64,000 nucleotides of DNA from contig NZ_CP026101.1 of NCBI RefSeq assembly GCF_002902945.1, forward strand, positions 2,480,001 through 2,544,000, read 5' to 3'. Under the pieces are notes generated by a model. It saw nothing but the letters and a program-made list of their open reading frames with translations. It searched no databases and was not told the DNA's origin. The position numbers and the translations under genes were made by a program. This document shows positions 9,341-19,112 of the stretch, in pieces; the first letter of the stretch is position 1, and the number at the start of each line of letters is the position of its first letter. This DNA comes from Paraburkholderia caribensis (GTDB lineage: Bacteria; Pseudomonadota; Gammaproteobacteria; Burkholderiales; Burkholderiaceae).

Positions 9341-9724
9341 TTACTTCTTCTGCACGAGGTCGCCATCGAGCGATTCGATGTAGGCGGCGATGTCCTTCAT
9401 GTCGCCCGGCGACAGGCTTTGCACCTGCGCCTGCATGATCGCGTTGTTACGGCCGAGATGCGGGTTGCCCGTGCCCATCTGATACTGGCGCAGCGCCCAG
9501 TAGACGTAATCCGCGTGCTGACCGGCGAGCTTCGGATACTCGGGCGTCACGGGCTTGTTCAGGTTCGGGCCGTGGCAGGCCGCGCAGTTGTGGCTCTCGG
9601 AGAGCGCCTTGCCGTTGGCGACATCCGCCGCGTGCGCGTTCGATGCGACGACAAAACCGGCCAGCGCAAGCGTCGCGCATGCAGCCTTGACCACCGTATG
9701 AAGTGCGTGGGGATGCTTCTTCAT
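9341..9724 (-). CDS. class I cytochrome c
   Basis: A 127-residue periplasmic monohaem cytochrome. Residues 1-30 form a signal peptide (MKKHPHALHTVV, hydrophobic core, cleavage at AHA-AD). The haem site is CAACH with the distal Met in QYQMGTGNPHLG. The downstream start MKKHPH is chosen because AGGAG precedes it by 6 bases. It is the second gene of a two-cytochrome run whose first member starts at 10216. Such c553/c4-like pairs pass electrons to terminal oxidases; which one is not shown here. Confidence 0.9.
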   Translation of the reverse strand: MKKHPHALHTVVKAACATLALAGFVVASNAHAADVANGKALSESHNCAACHGPNLNKPVTPEYPKLAGQHADYVYWALRQYQMGTGNPHLGRNNAIMQAQVQSLSPGDMKDIAAYIESLDGDLVQKK

Positions 9725-9835
9725 GGATTCTCCTGTGTCGACGGACGTTTGCGCTTTAGCGCCTACCGCCGTCCCATGCAAACTGGTTGCGCCGCGAACT
9801 GAATGAGCCGATGACGCGCTGGCGCGCGCCGCCAT

Positions 9836-10216
9836 TCATTTGTCGGGATTATTCTTCGAAGAGGCCGTCTGCACCGAGTAATACGCGGCGATGTCGGCGA
9901 TGTCCTGGTCGGTCAGCGTCACGGCAATTGCGTGCATTGTGTCGAAATGGCGGTCGCCCTTTTTGTACGCATGCAGCGCGTTTTCGAGGTAGGTCCGGTT
10001 CTGGCCGCCCAGCATCGGCACCCGGTACACCTCGGGATAAGCCGTGCGGTAGTCGGGAATACCGTGACAGCCGATACACATCGCGACCTTGCCCTGGCCC
10101 GCCTTGGCGTCGCCCACGATATCCGCTGCCTGCGCAGTTGCCGCCAAAGTTGCCGCAAAACCCGCGGCCACCGACATGGCAGCGACCACGACATGTTTGC
10201 CAACGAATTTGTTCAT
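9836..10216 (-). CDS. class I cytochrome c
   Basis: A 126-residue periplasmic cytochrome with a signal peptide (cleavage near AQA-AD), haem motif CIGCH and a later distal region with YRVPMLGGQNRTYL providing the Met. It starts at an ATG with a weak AAGAG site and lies 111 bases ahead of the second cytochrome gene, which shares the family and orientation; a tandem duplication origin is plausible. Confidence 0.9.
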   Translation of the reverse strand: MNKFVGKHVVVAAMSVAAGFAATLAATAQAADIVGDAKAGQGKVAMCIGCHGIPDYRTAYPEVYRVPMLGGQNRTYLENALHAYKKGDRHFDTMHAIAVTLTDQDIADIAAYYSVQTASSKNNPDK

Positions 10217-10590
10217 AGCTCTTTTAACCTGGCTTGAGGGGGAACGGGCGCCCAAAAAGGCTACGGCCTGCGCCGTTTTACTTGTCTGGGTTGCCACGCA
10301 GGCCAAAAAAATCGGCCCAATTGTACCGCGACGCCGCGCGGGGCGTCCACCGGACCGGACCCGCGCCCTGCCCCGGCAGAGCGCCGCGCCACAAGGCATC
10401 GCGCGAAATGCCGAAATGGGACAGCCACAACGGCCATCCGTCCGGGCGCGGCGGATTGCCGCATGCGGAAATCCGCCTCTTGCGCGCGCCGCGCATACCG
10501 TCCGATGCGGCTGACACCTTACGCGCGCCCCGCGGAGCGCAACAGGGCTTCTGACTTATACTGGAATTTTTCCCGAACGAGCGTCCTGTC
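10217..10590. other. intergenic stretch, divergent promoters expected
   Basis: There are 374 bases between the divergent cytochrome and MoxR genes. No coding frame with a ribosome site and no RNA gene is visible; it must hold promoters for both directions. Confidence 0.5.
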
Positions 10591-11433
10591 ATGCGTTTCG
10601 AAGGCTCATCGCAATACGTCGCCACCGACGACCTCAAGCTCGCGGTCAATGCCGCGATGACGCTCAAGCGGCCGCTGCTGATCAAAGGCGAGCCGGGCAC
10701 GGGCAAGACGATGCTCGCAGAGGAAGTCGCGGCGGCCCTCGACATGCCGCTGTTGCAATGGCACATCAAGTCCACCACGAAGGCACAGCAGGGTCTGTAC
10801 GAATACGACGCCGTATCGCGCCTGCGCGATTCGCAACTCGGCGACGAGCGGGTGAAAGACATTCGCAACTACATCGTCAAGGGTGTGCTGTGGCAGGCGT
10901 TCGAGTCGGACGAGCAATCGGTGCTGCTGATCGACGAAATCGACAAGGCCGACATCGAGTTTCCGAACGACCTGCTGCGCGAACTCGACCGCATGGAGTT
11001 CTACGTGTACGAGACGCGCGAACTCGTCAAGGCGAAGCACCGGCCGCTCGTCATCATCACGTCGAACAACGAGAAGGAACTGCCCGATGCATTCCTGCGC
11101 CGCTGCTTCTTCCACTACATCAAGTTCCCCGATCCGTCGACGATGCAGCAGATCGTCGAAGTCCACTATCCGGGCATCAAGCAGGAACTGCTGCGCGCCG
11201 CGATGGAAAGCTTCTTCGAGTTGCGCAACGTATCGGGCCTGAAGAAGAAGCCGTCCACCTCCGAACTGCTCGACTGGCTCAAGCTCCTGCTCGCCGAAGA
11301 CATTCCGCCCGAAGCGCTGCGCTCGAAGGATCAGAAGCAGATCGTGCCGCCGCTGCACGGCGCGCTGCTGAAGAACGAACAGGACGTGAGCCTGTTCGAG
11401 CGGCTCGTATTCATGAATCGCAATAACCGCTGA
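10591..11433 (+). CDS. MoxR-family AAA+ ATPase
   Basis: A 280-residue AAA+ ATPase with Walker A GEPGTGKT at about residues 33-40, Walker B VLLIDEID, sensor ITSNNEKELPDAFLRRC, and the arginine finger region. MoxR proteins act as chaperones or activators of metal-containing enzymes together with a VWA partner. The VWA (CoxE-like) gene follows 41 bases on, making a classic MoxR-VWA pair. Its client is not apparent: no dehydrogenase is adjacent. Confidence 0.9.
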   Translation: MRFEGSSQYVATDDLKLAVNAAMTLKRPLLIKGEPGTGKTMLAEEVAAALDMPLLQWHIKSTTKAQQGLYEYDAVSRLRDSQLGDERVKDIRNYIVKGVLWQAFESDEQSVLLIDEIDKADIEFPNDLLRELDRMEFYVYETRELVKAKHRPLVIITSNNEKELPDAFLRRCFFHYIKFPDPSTMQQIVEVHYPGIKQELLRAAMESFFELRNVSGLKKKPSTSELLDWLKLLLAEDIPPEALRSKDQKQIVPPLHGALLKNEQDVSLFERLVFMNRNNR

Positions 11434-11474
11434 TTGCGCCGTCAAGACAGGCGAACACGGACGGAGACACCGGC

Positions 11475-12650
11475 ATGCTGATCGACTTTTTCTACACGCT
11501 GCGCGCCGCAAAGCTGCCCGTTTCCGTGAAGGAATACCTGACGCTGCTCGAAGCGTTGAAGGAAAGCGTCATCCAGCCGTCGCTGGACGAGTTCTACTAC
11601 CTCGCGCGCATGACGCTCGTCAAAGACGAGCAGTATTTCGACAAGTTCGATCAGGCGTTCGGCGCCTATTTCAACGGCGTCGCGCAGAAGGCCGATCTCG
11701 CGCTGGATGTGCCGCTCGACTGGCTGAAAAAGAAGCTGCAACGCGATCTCAGCCCGGAAGAGAAAGCGCAGATCGAAAAGATGGGCGGCCTCGACAAGCT
11801 GATGGAGCGCCTCAAGGAACTGCTCGACGAACAGAAAGGCCGTCACGAAGGCGGCAACAAATGGATCGGCACGGGCGGCACGTCGCCGTTCGGCAACGGC
11901 GGCTACAACCCGGAAGGCATCCGGATCGGCGGCGAGTCGTCGGGCAGCCGGACGGCCACCAAGGTGTGGGATCAGCGCGCCTACCGCGACTACGACGATC
12001 AGGTCGAAATCGGCACGCGCAACATCAAGGTCGCGCTGCGCCGCCTGCGGCGTTTCGCACGCGAAGGCGCCGCCGAAGAACTCGATCTGCCCGACACGAT
12101 CCGCAGCACGGCCGCAAACGCCGGCTGGCTCGACCTCAAGATGGTCCCGGAGCGGCACAACAACGTGAAGGTGCTGATGCTGCTCGATGTGGGCGGGTCG
12201 ATGGACGATCACATCAAGCGCACGGAAGAGCTGTTCTCGGCGGCCAAAGCCGAGTTCAAGCACCTCGAGTTCTACTACTTCCACAACTGCGTCTACGATT
12301 TCCTGTGGAAGAACAACCGCCGCCGTCATGTCGAGCGGATCGCGACGTGGGACGTGTTGCACAAGTTCACGCCCGACTACAAGCTGATCTTCGTCGGCGA
12401 TGCGACGATGAGCCCTTACGAAGTCCTCCAGGCGGGCGGTTCGGTCGAATACAACAACGCCGAAGCGGGCGCCGTGTGGCTGCGGCGGCTCGCCGACCAT
12501 TTCCCGCATCATGCGTGGCTGAACCCGGAACCGGAAGGCTTGTGGGAATACCGGCAGTCGGTTTCGGTTATCCGTGAGGTGCTCGGCCACCGGATGTATC
12601 CGCTCACGCTCGCCGGCCTCGAAACGGCGATGCGCATGCTAAGCAAGTAA
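11475..12650 (+). CDS. VWA domain (CoxE-like) protein
   Basis: A 391-residue partner of the MoxR ATPase. The N-terminal half (about residues 1-200) is helical and charged with a Gly-rich linker (GGNKWIGTGGTSPFGNGGYNP). The C-terminal VWA domain has a MIDAS of the form D238-x-G-x-S242 (LLDVGGSMDDH). Acts in the cytoplasm with MoxR, probably in the maturation of an enzyme complex; inferred from the family. Confidence 0.88.
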   Translation: MLIDFFYTLRAAKLPVSVKEYLTLLEALKESVIQPSLDEFYYLARMTLVKDEQYFDKFDQAFGAYFNGVAQKADLALDVPLDWLKKKLQRDLSPEEKAQIEKMGGLDKLMERLKELLDEQKGRHEGGNKWIGTGGTSPFGNGGYNPEGIRIGGESSGSRTATKVWDQRAYRDYDDQVEIGTRNIKVALRRLRRFAREGAAEELDLPDTIRSTAANAGWLDLKMVPERHNNVKVLMLLDVGGSMDDHIKRTEELFSAAKAEFKHLEFYYFHNCVYDFLWKNNRRRHVERIATWDVLHKFTPDYKLIFVGDATMSPYEVLQAGGSVEYNNAEAGAVWLRRLADHFPHHAWLNPEPEGLWEYRQSVSVIREVLGHRMYPLTLAGLETAMRMLSK

Positions 12651-12770
12651 GATCCCGGCTTTGCCTGTCTGTCCGACGAGCCGCGGCACATTGCCGGCGG
12701 CCGCAGCGGCATTGCGCATGCGCCCCGGCAGGCACCACGACACCAATTACGCTACATAGAGACACGCAGG

Positions 12771-13982
12771 ATGACCTCTTCTTCCCCCGACTTCTCGCGT
12801 GCTGCGCGCACACCGCTGCGGCCACTCGCCGATACGTCCCTGTCCGCGCTCGTCGCCGGTTTCGTCGCGATGATGACGGGCTACACCAGTTCGCTCGTGC
12901 TGATGTTCCAGGCAGGCCGCGCCGCGCATCTGAGCGATGCGCAGATTTCTTCATGGATCTGGGCGCTGTCGATGGGCATGGCGCTGTGCACGATCGGGCT
13001 GTCGCTGCGGTTTCGGGCGCCCATCGTGGTCGCGTGGTCGACGCCGGGCGCGGCGCTGCTCGTTTCGTCGCTGCCGCACGTCGCCTATCCGGAAGCGATT
13101 GGCGCGTTCGTCGTGTGTGCGCTGCTGTTGACGCTGATCGGCCTCACCGGCTGGTTCGACACGCTGATGAAGCGGATTCCGGCGGGCATTGCAGCCGCGC
13201 TGCTGGCGGGCATCCTGTTCGAGATCGGCATCGAGATTTTCCGCGCTGCGCAATTCCAGACCGGGCTCGTGCTGGCGATGTTCTTTACCTATCTCGTCAT
13301 CAAGCGTTGTGTGCCGCGCTATGCGATTCCAGCGACGCTCATCGTCGGCACGGCCGTTGCAGGCGCGCTCGGGCTACTCGATTTCAGCCGCTTTCAAGTC
13401 GCGTTCGCCGTGCCTGTGTTGACGCTGCCTGCGTTTTCACTGTCGGCGGTGATCAGCATCGGCATTCCGCTGTTCGTCGTGGCGATGGCGTCGCAGAACG
13501 TGCCGGGCATCGCCGTGCTGCGCGCGGACGGCTATCAGACGCCTTCGGCGCCGCTGATCGCGACGACGGGCGCCGCTTCGCTGCTGCTCGCGCCGTTCGG
13601 CTCGCACGGCGTGAACCTCGCGGCGATCACCGCGGCCATCTGCACGGGACGCGAAGCGCACGAAGACGCGAACAAGCGCTACATGGCGGCTGTCTGGTGC
13701 GGCGTGTTCTATCTGATCGCAGGCATTTTCGGCGCGACGATCGCCGCGCTGTTCGGCTCGCTGCCGAAGGCGCTGGTCGTGTCGGTGGCGGCGCTCGCGC
13801 TATTCGGCTCGATCATGAGCGGCCTCACCAACGCGATGCAGGACGCACGCCAGCGCGAAGCCGCGCTCGTCACGTTCATGGTGACGGCATCCGGTCTCAC
13901 GCTGCTGTCGATCGGCTCGGCTTTCTGGGGACTGGTCGCGGGGCTGGTGACGCACGGCGTGCTGAACGCGCGGCGCGGCTGA
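12771..13982 (+). CDS. benE: benzoate/H+ symporter BenE family transporter
   Basis: A 403-residue inner-membrane protein with about 12 hydrophobic segments. The segments VAGFVAMMTGYTSSLVLMFQA, GIAAALLAGILFEIG and FGSHGVNLAAITAAICTGREAHEDANKRY are characteristic of BenE. Proton-driven uptake of benzoate or a related aromatic acid is expected. No benABCD genes lie next to it, so the substrate may differ; the symbol reflects family only. Confidence 0.86.
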   Translation: MTSSSPDFSRAARTPLRPLADTSLSALVAGFVAMMTGYTSSLVLMFQAGRAAHLSDAQISSWIWALSMGMALCTIGLSLRFRAPIVVAWSTPGAALLVSSLPHVAYPEAIGAFVVCALLLTLIGLTGWFDTLMKRIPAGIAAALLAGILFEIGIEIFRAAQFQTGLVLAMFFTYLVIKRCVPRYAIPATLIVGTAVAGALGLLDFSRFQVAFAVPVLTLPAFSLSAVISIGIPLFVVAMASQNVPGIAVLRADGYQTPSAPLIATTGAASLLLAPFGSHGVNLAAITAAICTGREAHEDANKRYMAAVWCGVFYLIAGIFGATIAALFGSLPKALVVSVAALALFGSIMSGLTNAMQDARQREAALVTFMVTASGLTLLSIGSAFWGLVAGLVTHGVLNARRG

Positions 13983-14263
13983 CGAAGGCAACGGGTGAGC
14001 GGCAAAACGAAAGGCGGAAAGCGCCTGGCGACATGGCGCGAACGGACGGAGGGGGTCCCTGTCAAACCACCATCATCCGATCCGCCATAGAATAGAAGTA
14101 TCGGGCGGCGTTCCACGGTAACATCCCCGGTTTCAGACGTGGACATCGCAGATGACGCGCCGGCGCGGGCGCTTCCGTGGCAACGCGCGACGGACGGCGG
14201 CCTCGGGCCGCGTCATCATTTCCTGGACCATGGCGCGCGTGCGCCTCGAAGCGAAGGCTCGAC

Positions 14264-15217
14264 ATGACTACTGCACTCGATCAACTCAAGCAATACACCA
14301 CGGTCGTCGCGGACACCGGCGACTTCCAGCAACTCGCGCAATACAAGCCGCAGGACGCCACGACGAACCCGTCGCTGGTCCTGAAGGCCGTGCAGAAGGA
14401 CGAGTACAAGCCGCTGCTCGAAAAGACCGTGCGCGATCACGCGTCGAAGCCGGTCGGCGCGATCATCGACAACCTGCTGATCGCCTTCGGCACCGAAATC
14501 CTCAAGATCGTGCCGGGCCGCGTGTCGACGGAAGTCGACGCCCGCCTGTCGTTCGACACGAAGGCGTCGATCGAGAAAGGACATGAACTGATCAAGATGT
14601 ACGAGGCGAAGGGCATCGGCCGCGAGCGCGTGCTGATCAAGCTCGCGTCGACGTGGGAAGGCATCCGCGCCGCTGAAGTGCTGCAGAAGGACGGCATCCG
14701 CTGCAACATGACGCTGCTGTTCTCGCTGGCACAGGCCGTTGCATGCGCGGAAGCGGGCGCGCAACTGATTTCACCGTTCGTCGGCCGTATCTACGACTGG
14801 TACAAGAAGAACGCCGGCAGCAACTGGGACGAAGCGCGCGATGGCGGCGCAAACGATCCGGGCGTGCAGTCGGTGCGCCGCATCTATGCGTACTACAAGA
14901 AGTTTGGCTACAAGACGGAAGTGATGGGCGCGAGCTTCCGCACCACCAGCCAGATTCTCGAACTGGCGGGCTGCGATCTGCTGACCATCAGCCCCGACCT
15001 GCTGCAAAAGCTGCAGGAGAGCACCGACAAGGTCGAGCGCAAGCTGTCGCCGGAAGCCAGCAAGAATGCCGACATCGCCCGCGTGCCGACGGACGAAGCG
15101 TCGTTCCGTTTCCTCGTCAACGACGAGGCGATGGCCACCGAAAAGCTCTCCGAAGGTATCCGCGTGTTCGCTGCAGATGCGATCAAGCTGGAGAAGGTGA
15201 TCGAAGGTCTGCGTTAA
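14264..15217 (+). CDS. tal: transaldolase
   Basis: A 317-residue transaldolase B-type enzyme of the non-oxidative pentose phosphate pathway, exchanging a dihydroxyacetone unit between sedoheptulose-7-phosphate and glyceraldehyde-3-phosphate. The Schiff-base Lys lies in RVLIKLASTWEG; TTNPSL near the N-terminus and ISPFVGRIYDWYKK are also diagnostic. The ATG 14264 (MTTALDQLKQYTTVVADTGD) matches the normal family start. A strong terminator follows. Confidence 0.96.
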   Translation: MTTALDQLKQYTTVVADTGDFQQLAQYKPQDATTNPSLVLKAVQKDEYKPLLEKTVRDHASKPVGAIIDNLLIAFGTEILKIVPGRVSTEVDARLSFDTKASIEKGHELIKMYEAKGIGRERVLIKLASTWEGIRAAEVLQKDGIRCNMTLLFSLAQAVACAEAGAQLISPFVGRIYDWYKKNAGSNWDEARDGGANDPGVQSVRRIYAYYKKFGYKTEVMGASFRTTSQILELAGCDLLTISPDLLQKLQESTDKVERKLSPEASKNADIARVPTDEASFRFLVNDEAMATEKLSEGIRVFAADAIKLEKVIEGLR

Positions 15218-15249
15218 GACCGGTTCACCTCATTCACCGCGCAAGCAAG

Positions 15250-15284
15250 GCGCGCGTGGCCCGCAAGGCCACGCGCGCTTTTTT
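15250..15284 (+). terminator. transaldolase terminator
   Basis: GCGCGCGTGGC (15250-15260) pairs perfectly with 15268-15278, followed by six T. A textbook intrinsic terminator. Confidence 0.92.
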
Positions 15285-15507
15285 GTTGCCGCTCGTTTTG
15301 CGCCGCCTCTCTACCGCTTCGCGCGCATTCTTTTCCCAATATGTAAGCGTGCTTTCTGCGCTTCGGCAGGTTTTACTTCGGTCAACACAGTTTCACATTC
15401 GACGCTGTAACGGCGACTACAATCGTCGGCACGCGTACGTTCGGTCGCACTCCGTCACTGCGCGTTCGCGCGAAACGACGTCCCAAATCAATTGACGGGA
15501 GACAACG

Positions 15508-15942
15508 ATGCAAGTCCAGCCCTACCTGTTTTTCAATGGCCGTTGCGAAGAGGCGCTGAAGTTCTACGGCGAGAAGCTCGGCGCGCAAGTGCTGTTCCAG
15601 ATGCGTTTCAGGGACGCGCCGCCGAACCCGCAGCAACCCATTCGTCCCGGCACCGAAGACAAGATCATGCACGCGTCGGTCAAGATCGGCGCGACGGAGT
15701 TGATGGCGTCGGACGGTAACTGCGATGAGACGTCCGGCACGCACACGGGCTATGGCCTGTCGATCACCGTCGACGATCCGTCGCAAGGCGAGAAGACCTT
15801 CAACGCGATCGGCGAAGGCGGCAACATCGTGATGCCGTGGCAGGCGACATTCTGGAGCACGGGCTTCGGCATGGTCGTCGACAAGTTCGGCGTGATGTGG
15901 ATGGTCACCAATCCGCACGAAGGCGACAAGCATCCGAGCTGA
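15508..15942 (+). CDS. VOC family protein (PhnB/YhdN-like)
   Basis: A 144-residue glyoxalase-fold protein of the PhnB-like subgroup: it begins MQVQPYLFFNGRCEEALKFY and ends GFGMVVDKFGVMWMVTNP, both hallmarks. The role of this subgroup is mostly unknown; some act as small-molecule binding or resistance proteins. GGGAGAC precedes the start. It converges with the FUSC gene, with only 4 bases between stop codons. Confidence 0.88.
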   Translation: MQVQPYLFFNGRCEEALKFYGEKLGAQVLFQMRFRDAPPNPQQPIRPGTEDKIMHASVKIGATELMASDGNCDETSGTHTGYGLSITVDDPSQGEKTFNAIGEGGNIVMPWQATFWSTGFGMVVDKFGVMWMVTNPHEGDKHPS

Positions 15943-15946
15943 TTCG

Positions 15947-17149
15947 TCATTGACGTTCGGGCGCATCGCTCGCGCCGCGTTCGATGTTCCAGTTCGTCTC
16001 GCTCGCCGCAAGCAGCGCGCGCAAGCGTTCCACCTGTTCGGCAAAGCGCTGAGCGAGCCAATACGGCCCCTGTAAATCAGGGGCCATGTCTTCGCATGGC
16101 GACCGCGCGCCCTGCTCCGCTTCCAGCCTGGACGACCAGGTCGCCGCGTCCGGCATCCGAAACTGCGTCGCACCCGCGAAGCGCAACGCACGTGCGGTGG
16201 CGAGCAGCGTCAGGCGCACCGCGTTCGCCTCTGCGCCGCACCGCTGCGCGAACGCATCGCGCCGCTCCGGATGCGCGAGCGTGCCCGTCGACAGCATTTC
16301 CAGTGCGCTGAGCATCGAACGATGCAAGCGCTGGATCTCGTCGAGCCGCGCAATAGGCAGGTCGATCTCCTTCGCGACCGACGGCATCAGCGAACGCAAC
16401 TGCACGAGCCGCTTGCCCATGCGGATGAACGTGGCAATCTGCTCGTCGCTGCCGACGGGCACGCCCGTCGTCATCCGCGTGTAGATGCGCGCGCATTCGC
16501 GCAGGTTGTCGGCGAGCAGATAGCGCCATGAGTAGGTCGCGTGCAACGGCAGCGCGAACGAAAACGCCAGCGCAATGACGATGCCGATCAGTACGTTCAG
16601 TGTGCGCCAGAGCCCCGTGTCGATCATGTTGTCGCCGTGTCCTGCGACGATGCACATCGTGATCGCCGTCAACAGCGCCACGTAACCCGCGCTGCCGATC
16701 GCAAACCATGCGCAGACGGCGGCGATCACCGACATCAGCACGTAGGTGAGCGTCAGCGAATCGAACAGGTTCTGCTGCAGGATCAGCGCAAGCCCGAGCG
16801 TTGCGCCGAGCAGCGTGCCCGCCGCGCGCTCCGCCGCCTTCTTGCGGATGTTGCCGTGATGCTGCAGCCCGCCGATCACCACCAGCAGCGTCACCGACGA
16901 CCAGATGCCGTGCGGAATATCGATGCCCGTCGTCGCGAGGATCGACACGAGCATCGCGAGGCCGACGCGCAGGCTATGAAAAAACTTGGCGTGCCGATAG
17001 CGGTAATACGGCGAGGTGACCGCGCGTGCGAGCCGGCCGATGCGCGTGCGGCGCGGTGCGAGCCGCGCGGCGACGGCGTCGTTGGGTCCCGGCGGCGTGC
17101 CGGTGACCGGCTTGCGCGGCGGCTTCGGTTGCGGGTCGGAGAGAGCCAT
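15947..17149 (-). CDS. FUSC family inner-membrane protein (aromatic acid exporter-like)
   Basis: A 400-residue protein with six hydrophobic segments in its N-terminal half (about residues 60-200, e.g. VGLAMLVSILATTGIDIPHG) and a long cytosolic helical half. The segment KKAAERAAGTLLGATLGLAL is the conserved FUSC loop. Family members form efflux proteins such as AaeB; these work with a membrane fusion partner, which is absent here, and this protein is shorter than AaeB. Substrate is unknown. Confidence 0.8.
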   Translation of the reverse strand: MALSDPQPKPPRKPVTGTPPGPNDAVAARLAPRRTRIGRLARAVTSPYYRYRHAKFFHSLRVGLAMLVSILATTGIDIPHGIWSSVTLLVVIGGLQHHGNIRKKAAERAAGTLLGATLGLALILQQNLFDSLTLTYVLMSVIAAVCAWFAIGSAGYVALLTAITMCIVAGHGDNMIDTGLWRTLNVLIGIVIALAFSFALPLHATYSWRYLLADNLRECARIYTRMTTGVPVGSDEQIATFIRMGKRLVQLRSLMPSVAKEIDLPIARLDEIQRLHRSMLSALEMLSTGTLAHPERRDAFAQRCGAEANAVRLTLLATARALRFAGATQFRMPDAATWSSRLEAEQGARSPCEDMAPDLQGPYWLAQRFAEQVERLRALLAASETNWNIERGASDAPERQ

Positions 17150-17286
17150 CCGTCATCCCAGGTTGCGGTTGCGCGGCAAAGGCAGCGAACACACGAGCTT
17201 AAACGATGTCGCGCGAGCACAGCACAGCCATACGGCCGTTCGCGTCCGTAGATGCAGGCAGATGCAGCGCGCCGCGCCAGAAAAAA

Positions 17287-17310
17287 AGCCCGCAGCATGC
17301 GCTGCGGGCT
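17287..17310. terminator. terminator behind the symporter gene
   Basis: AGCCCGCAGC (17287-17296) pairs perfectly with GCTGCGGGCT (17301-17310); a seven-A run to the left supplies the U tract for leftward transcripts from 19112-17338. Confidence 0.85.
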
Positions 17311-17337
17311 TTTCTCCGGCAATCAGCCGACGCGAGA

Positions 17338-18891
17338 TCAGGCTTCGTGCACGTCCAGATAATCTTCCGGACGCGTGCGGTCTTCAGCATGCTTCATGCC
17401 GCTTGCTCGCACCACGAGGCTGGCGACGATCGACACCACGAGGTTGACGATCAGCGACCACACAGCCGCATAACCCGGAATTGCCAGGCCGCCGATATGG
17501 ATCGTGTAGATCGAGCCCGCGAGCTTCAGCGAAATCGCCATCCACGTGCCGACGGCAATGCCCACCGCCCAGCCGAGCAGCAGGCCGCGATAGTCGAGCA
17601 CGCGGGTGTAGAGACCGAGCACGATGGCGGGCAGCGTCTGGATGATCCAGATGCCACCGAGCAGTTGCAGCTGGATCGCATACGTGAGCGGCAGGCCGAG
17701 AATAAACGCGACGGCGCCAACCTTCACGATCAGCGACACGAGCTTGGCGATGTTGGTCTCCTGCTCGTGCGTCATGTTGCGGTTCACGAACTCCTTGTGG
17801 ATATTGCGCGTGTACAGGTTCGCCGCTGCAATCGACATGATCGCGGCGGGCACCAGCGCGCCGATGCCGATCGCCGCGAACGCGACGCCGACGAACCACG
17901 ACGGGAAGAAGTGCAGGAACAGCGCGGGCACCGCGAAGTTCGGGCCAAATGCCTTGAAGTACGGCGCGAACTCCGGCATGTCCTTCACGCCCGAGGCGAG
18001 TGCCATGAAGCCGAGCAGCGCGAGCAGACCGAGCACCAGCGAATACGCGGGCAGCATCGCCATGTTGCGGCGGATCGTGTTGCCCGACGACGACGACAGA
18101 ACGGCCGTGATGGAGTGCGGGTACAGGAACAGCGCGAGCGCCGAGCCCATCGCCAACGTCGCGTACGCACTATAGCCGTTCAGGCTCGACACGTCCGGCG
18201 CCTTCAGCAGCAGCTTGGCGGGCGGCACCGCGCCGAAGATATGACCGAAGCCGCCCAGTTGCGGCGGAATCACGATGATCGCGGCGGCGATCGTGATGTA
18301 GATCAGCACGTCCTTGACGACAGCGATCATGGCCGGCGCGCGCAAACCCGACGTGTACGTGTACGCGGCGAGAATCGCGAAGGCGATGATCAGCGGCAGA
18401 TCGCCGACGAAGCCCTTCGTGTCGAAACCGAGCGCGCCGATCACCACTTCGATGCCGACCAGCTGCAGCGCGATGTACGGCATCGTCGCGACGATGCCCG
18501 TCACGGCGACGGCAAGCGCGAGCATGCGGCTGCCGTAGCGTGCGCTGACGAAGTCGGCGGACGTGACGTAGCCCTGACGCTTCGAGATGCTCCACAGCTT
18601 CGGGAACACGACGAACGCGAACGGATAGATCAGGATCGTATAAGGCAGCGCGAAGAAGCCCGTCGCGCCCGCGCCGAACACGAGTGCCGGGACGGCGATG
18701 AAGGTGTAGGCGGTGTACAGGTCGCCGCCCAGCAGGAACCATGTGACGATGGTGCCGAAGCGCCGGCCGCCGAGTCCCCACTCTTCCAGATGCGCGAGAT
18801 CGCCCTTACGCCAGTGCGCGGCGATGAAGCCGAGAATCGTGACGCCGATAAAAAACAGAACGAAGACGAAGGTTGCGGTGGCGTTCATCAT
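17338..18891 (-). CDS. sodium:solute symporter (monocarboxylate-type)
   Basis: About 517 residues with 13 or so membrane segments and the SSS family signature around WFLLGGDLYTAYTFIAVPALVFGAGA and LVPAAIMSIAAANLYTRNI. The preceding DUF3311 partner and overall type resemble MctP-like transporters for short monocarboxylates. Two ATGs abut (18891 and 18888); the first overlaps the DUF3311 stop as ATGA, with GGGAGG upstream. Translational coupling to the DUF3311 gene is therefore very likely. Confidence 0.88.
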   Translation of the reverse strand: MMNATATFVFVLFFIGVTILGFIAAHWRKGDLAHLEEWGLGGRRFGTIVTWFLLGGDLYTAYTFIAVPALVFGAGATGFFALPYTILIYPFAFVVFPKLWSISKRQGYVTSADFVSARYGSRMLALAVAVTGIVATMPYIALQLVGIEVVIGALGFDTKGFVGDLPLIIAFAILAAYTYTSGLRAPAMIAVVKDVLIYITIAAAIIVIPPQLGGFGHIFGAVPPAKLLLKAPDVSSLNGYSAYATLAMGSALALFLYPHSITAVLSSSSGNTIRRNMAMLPAYSLVLGLLALLGFMALASGVKDMPEFAPYFKAFGPNFAVPALFLHFFPSWFVGVAFAAIGIGALVPAAIMSIAAANLYTRNIHKEFVNRNMTHEQETNIAKLVSLIVKVGAVAFILGLPLTYAIQLQLLGGIWIIQTLPAIVLGLYTRVLDYRGLLLGWAVGIAVGTWMAISLKLAGSIYTIHIGGLAIPGYAAVWSLIVNLVVSIVASLVVRASGMKHAEDRTRPEDYLDVHEA

Positions 18892-19112
18892 GCACCTCCC
18901 TTCGAGCGGGTTTTGGTCTTGAAGTACACGACGGCCGTAATCACCGCGCTGATCAGCACCCACAGGAGCTGATACCAGTAGAAGAACGGGAAGTCGAACA
19001 GCACGGGTTCGATCTTGTTGTAGGACGGCACCCAGATCATCGCGATCCAGGGTAACAGCAACAGCCACAGCCAGTGCTTGCTGGCCTTGTTGGCGTCGGC
19101 GTCGTGAGCCAT
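18888..19112 (-). CDS. DUF3311 small membrane protein
   Basis: A 74-residue protein with two membrane helices (WLWLLLLPWIAMIWVPSYNKIEP and FFYWYQLLWVLISAVITAVVYF). DUF3311 proteins regularly precede SSS symporters of this kind and may be an accessory subunit. AGAGGAG precedes the ATG; its stop overlaps the symporter start. Confidence 0.88.
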   Translation of the reverse strand: MAHDADANKASKHWLWLLLLPWIAMIWVPSYNKIEPVLFDFPFFYWYQLLWVLISAVITAVVYFKTKTRSKGGA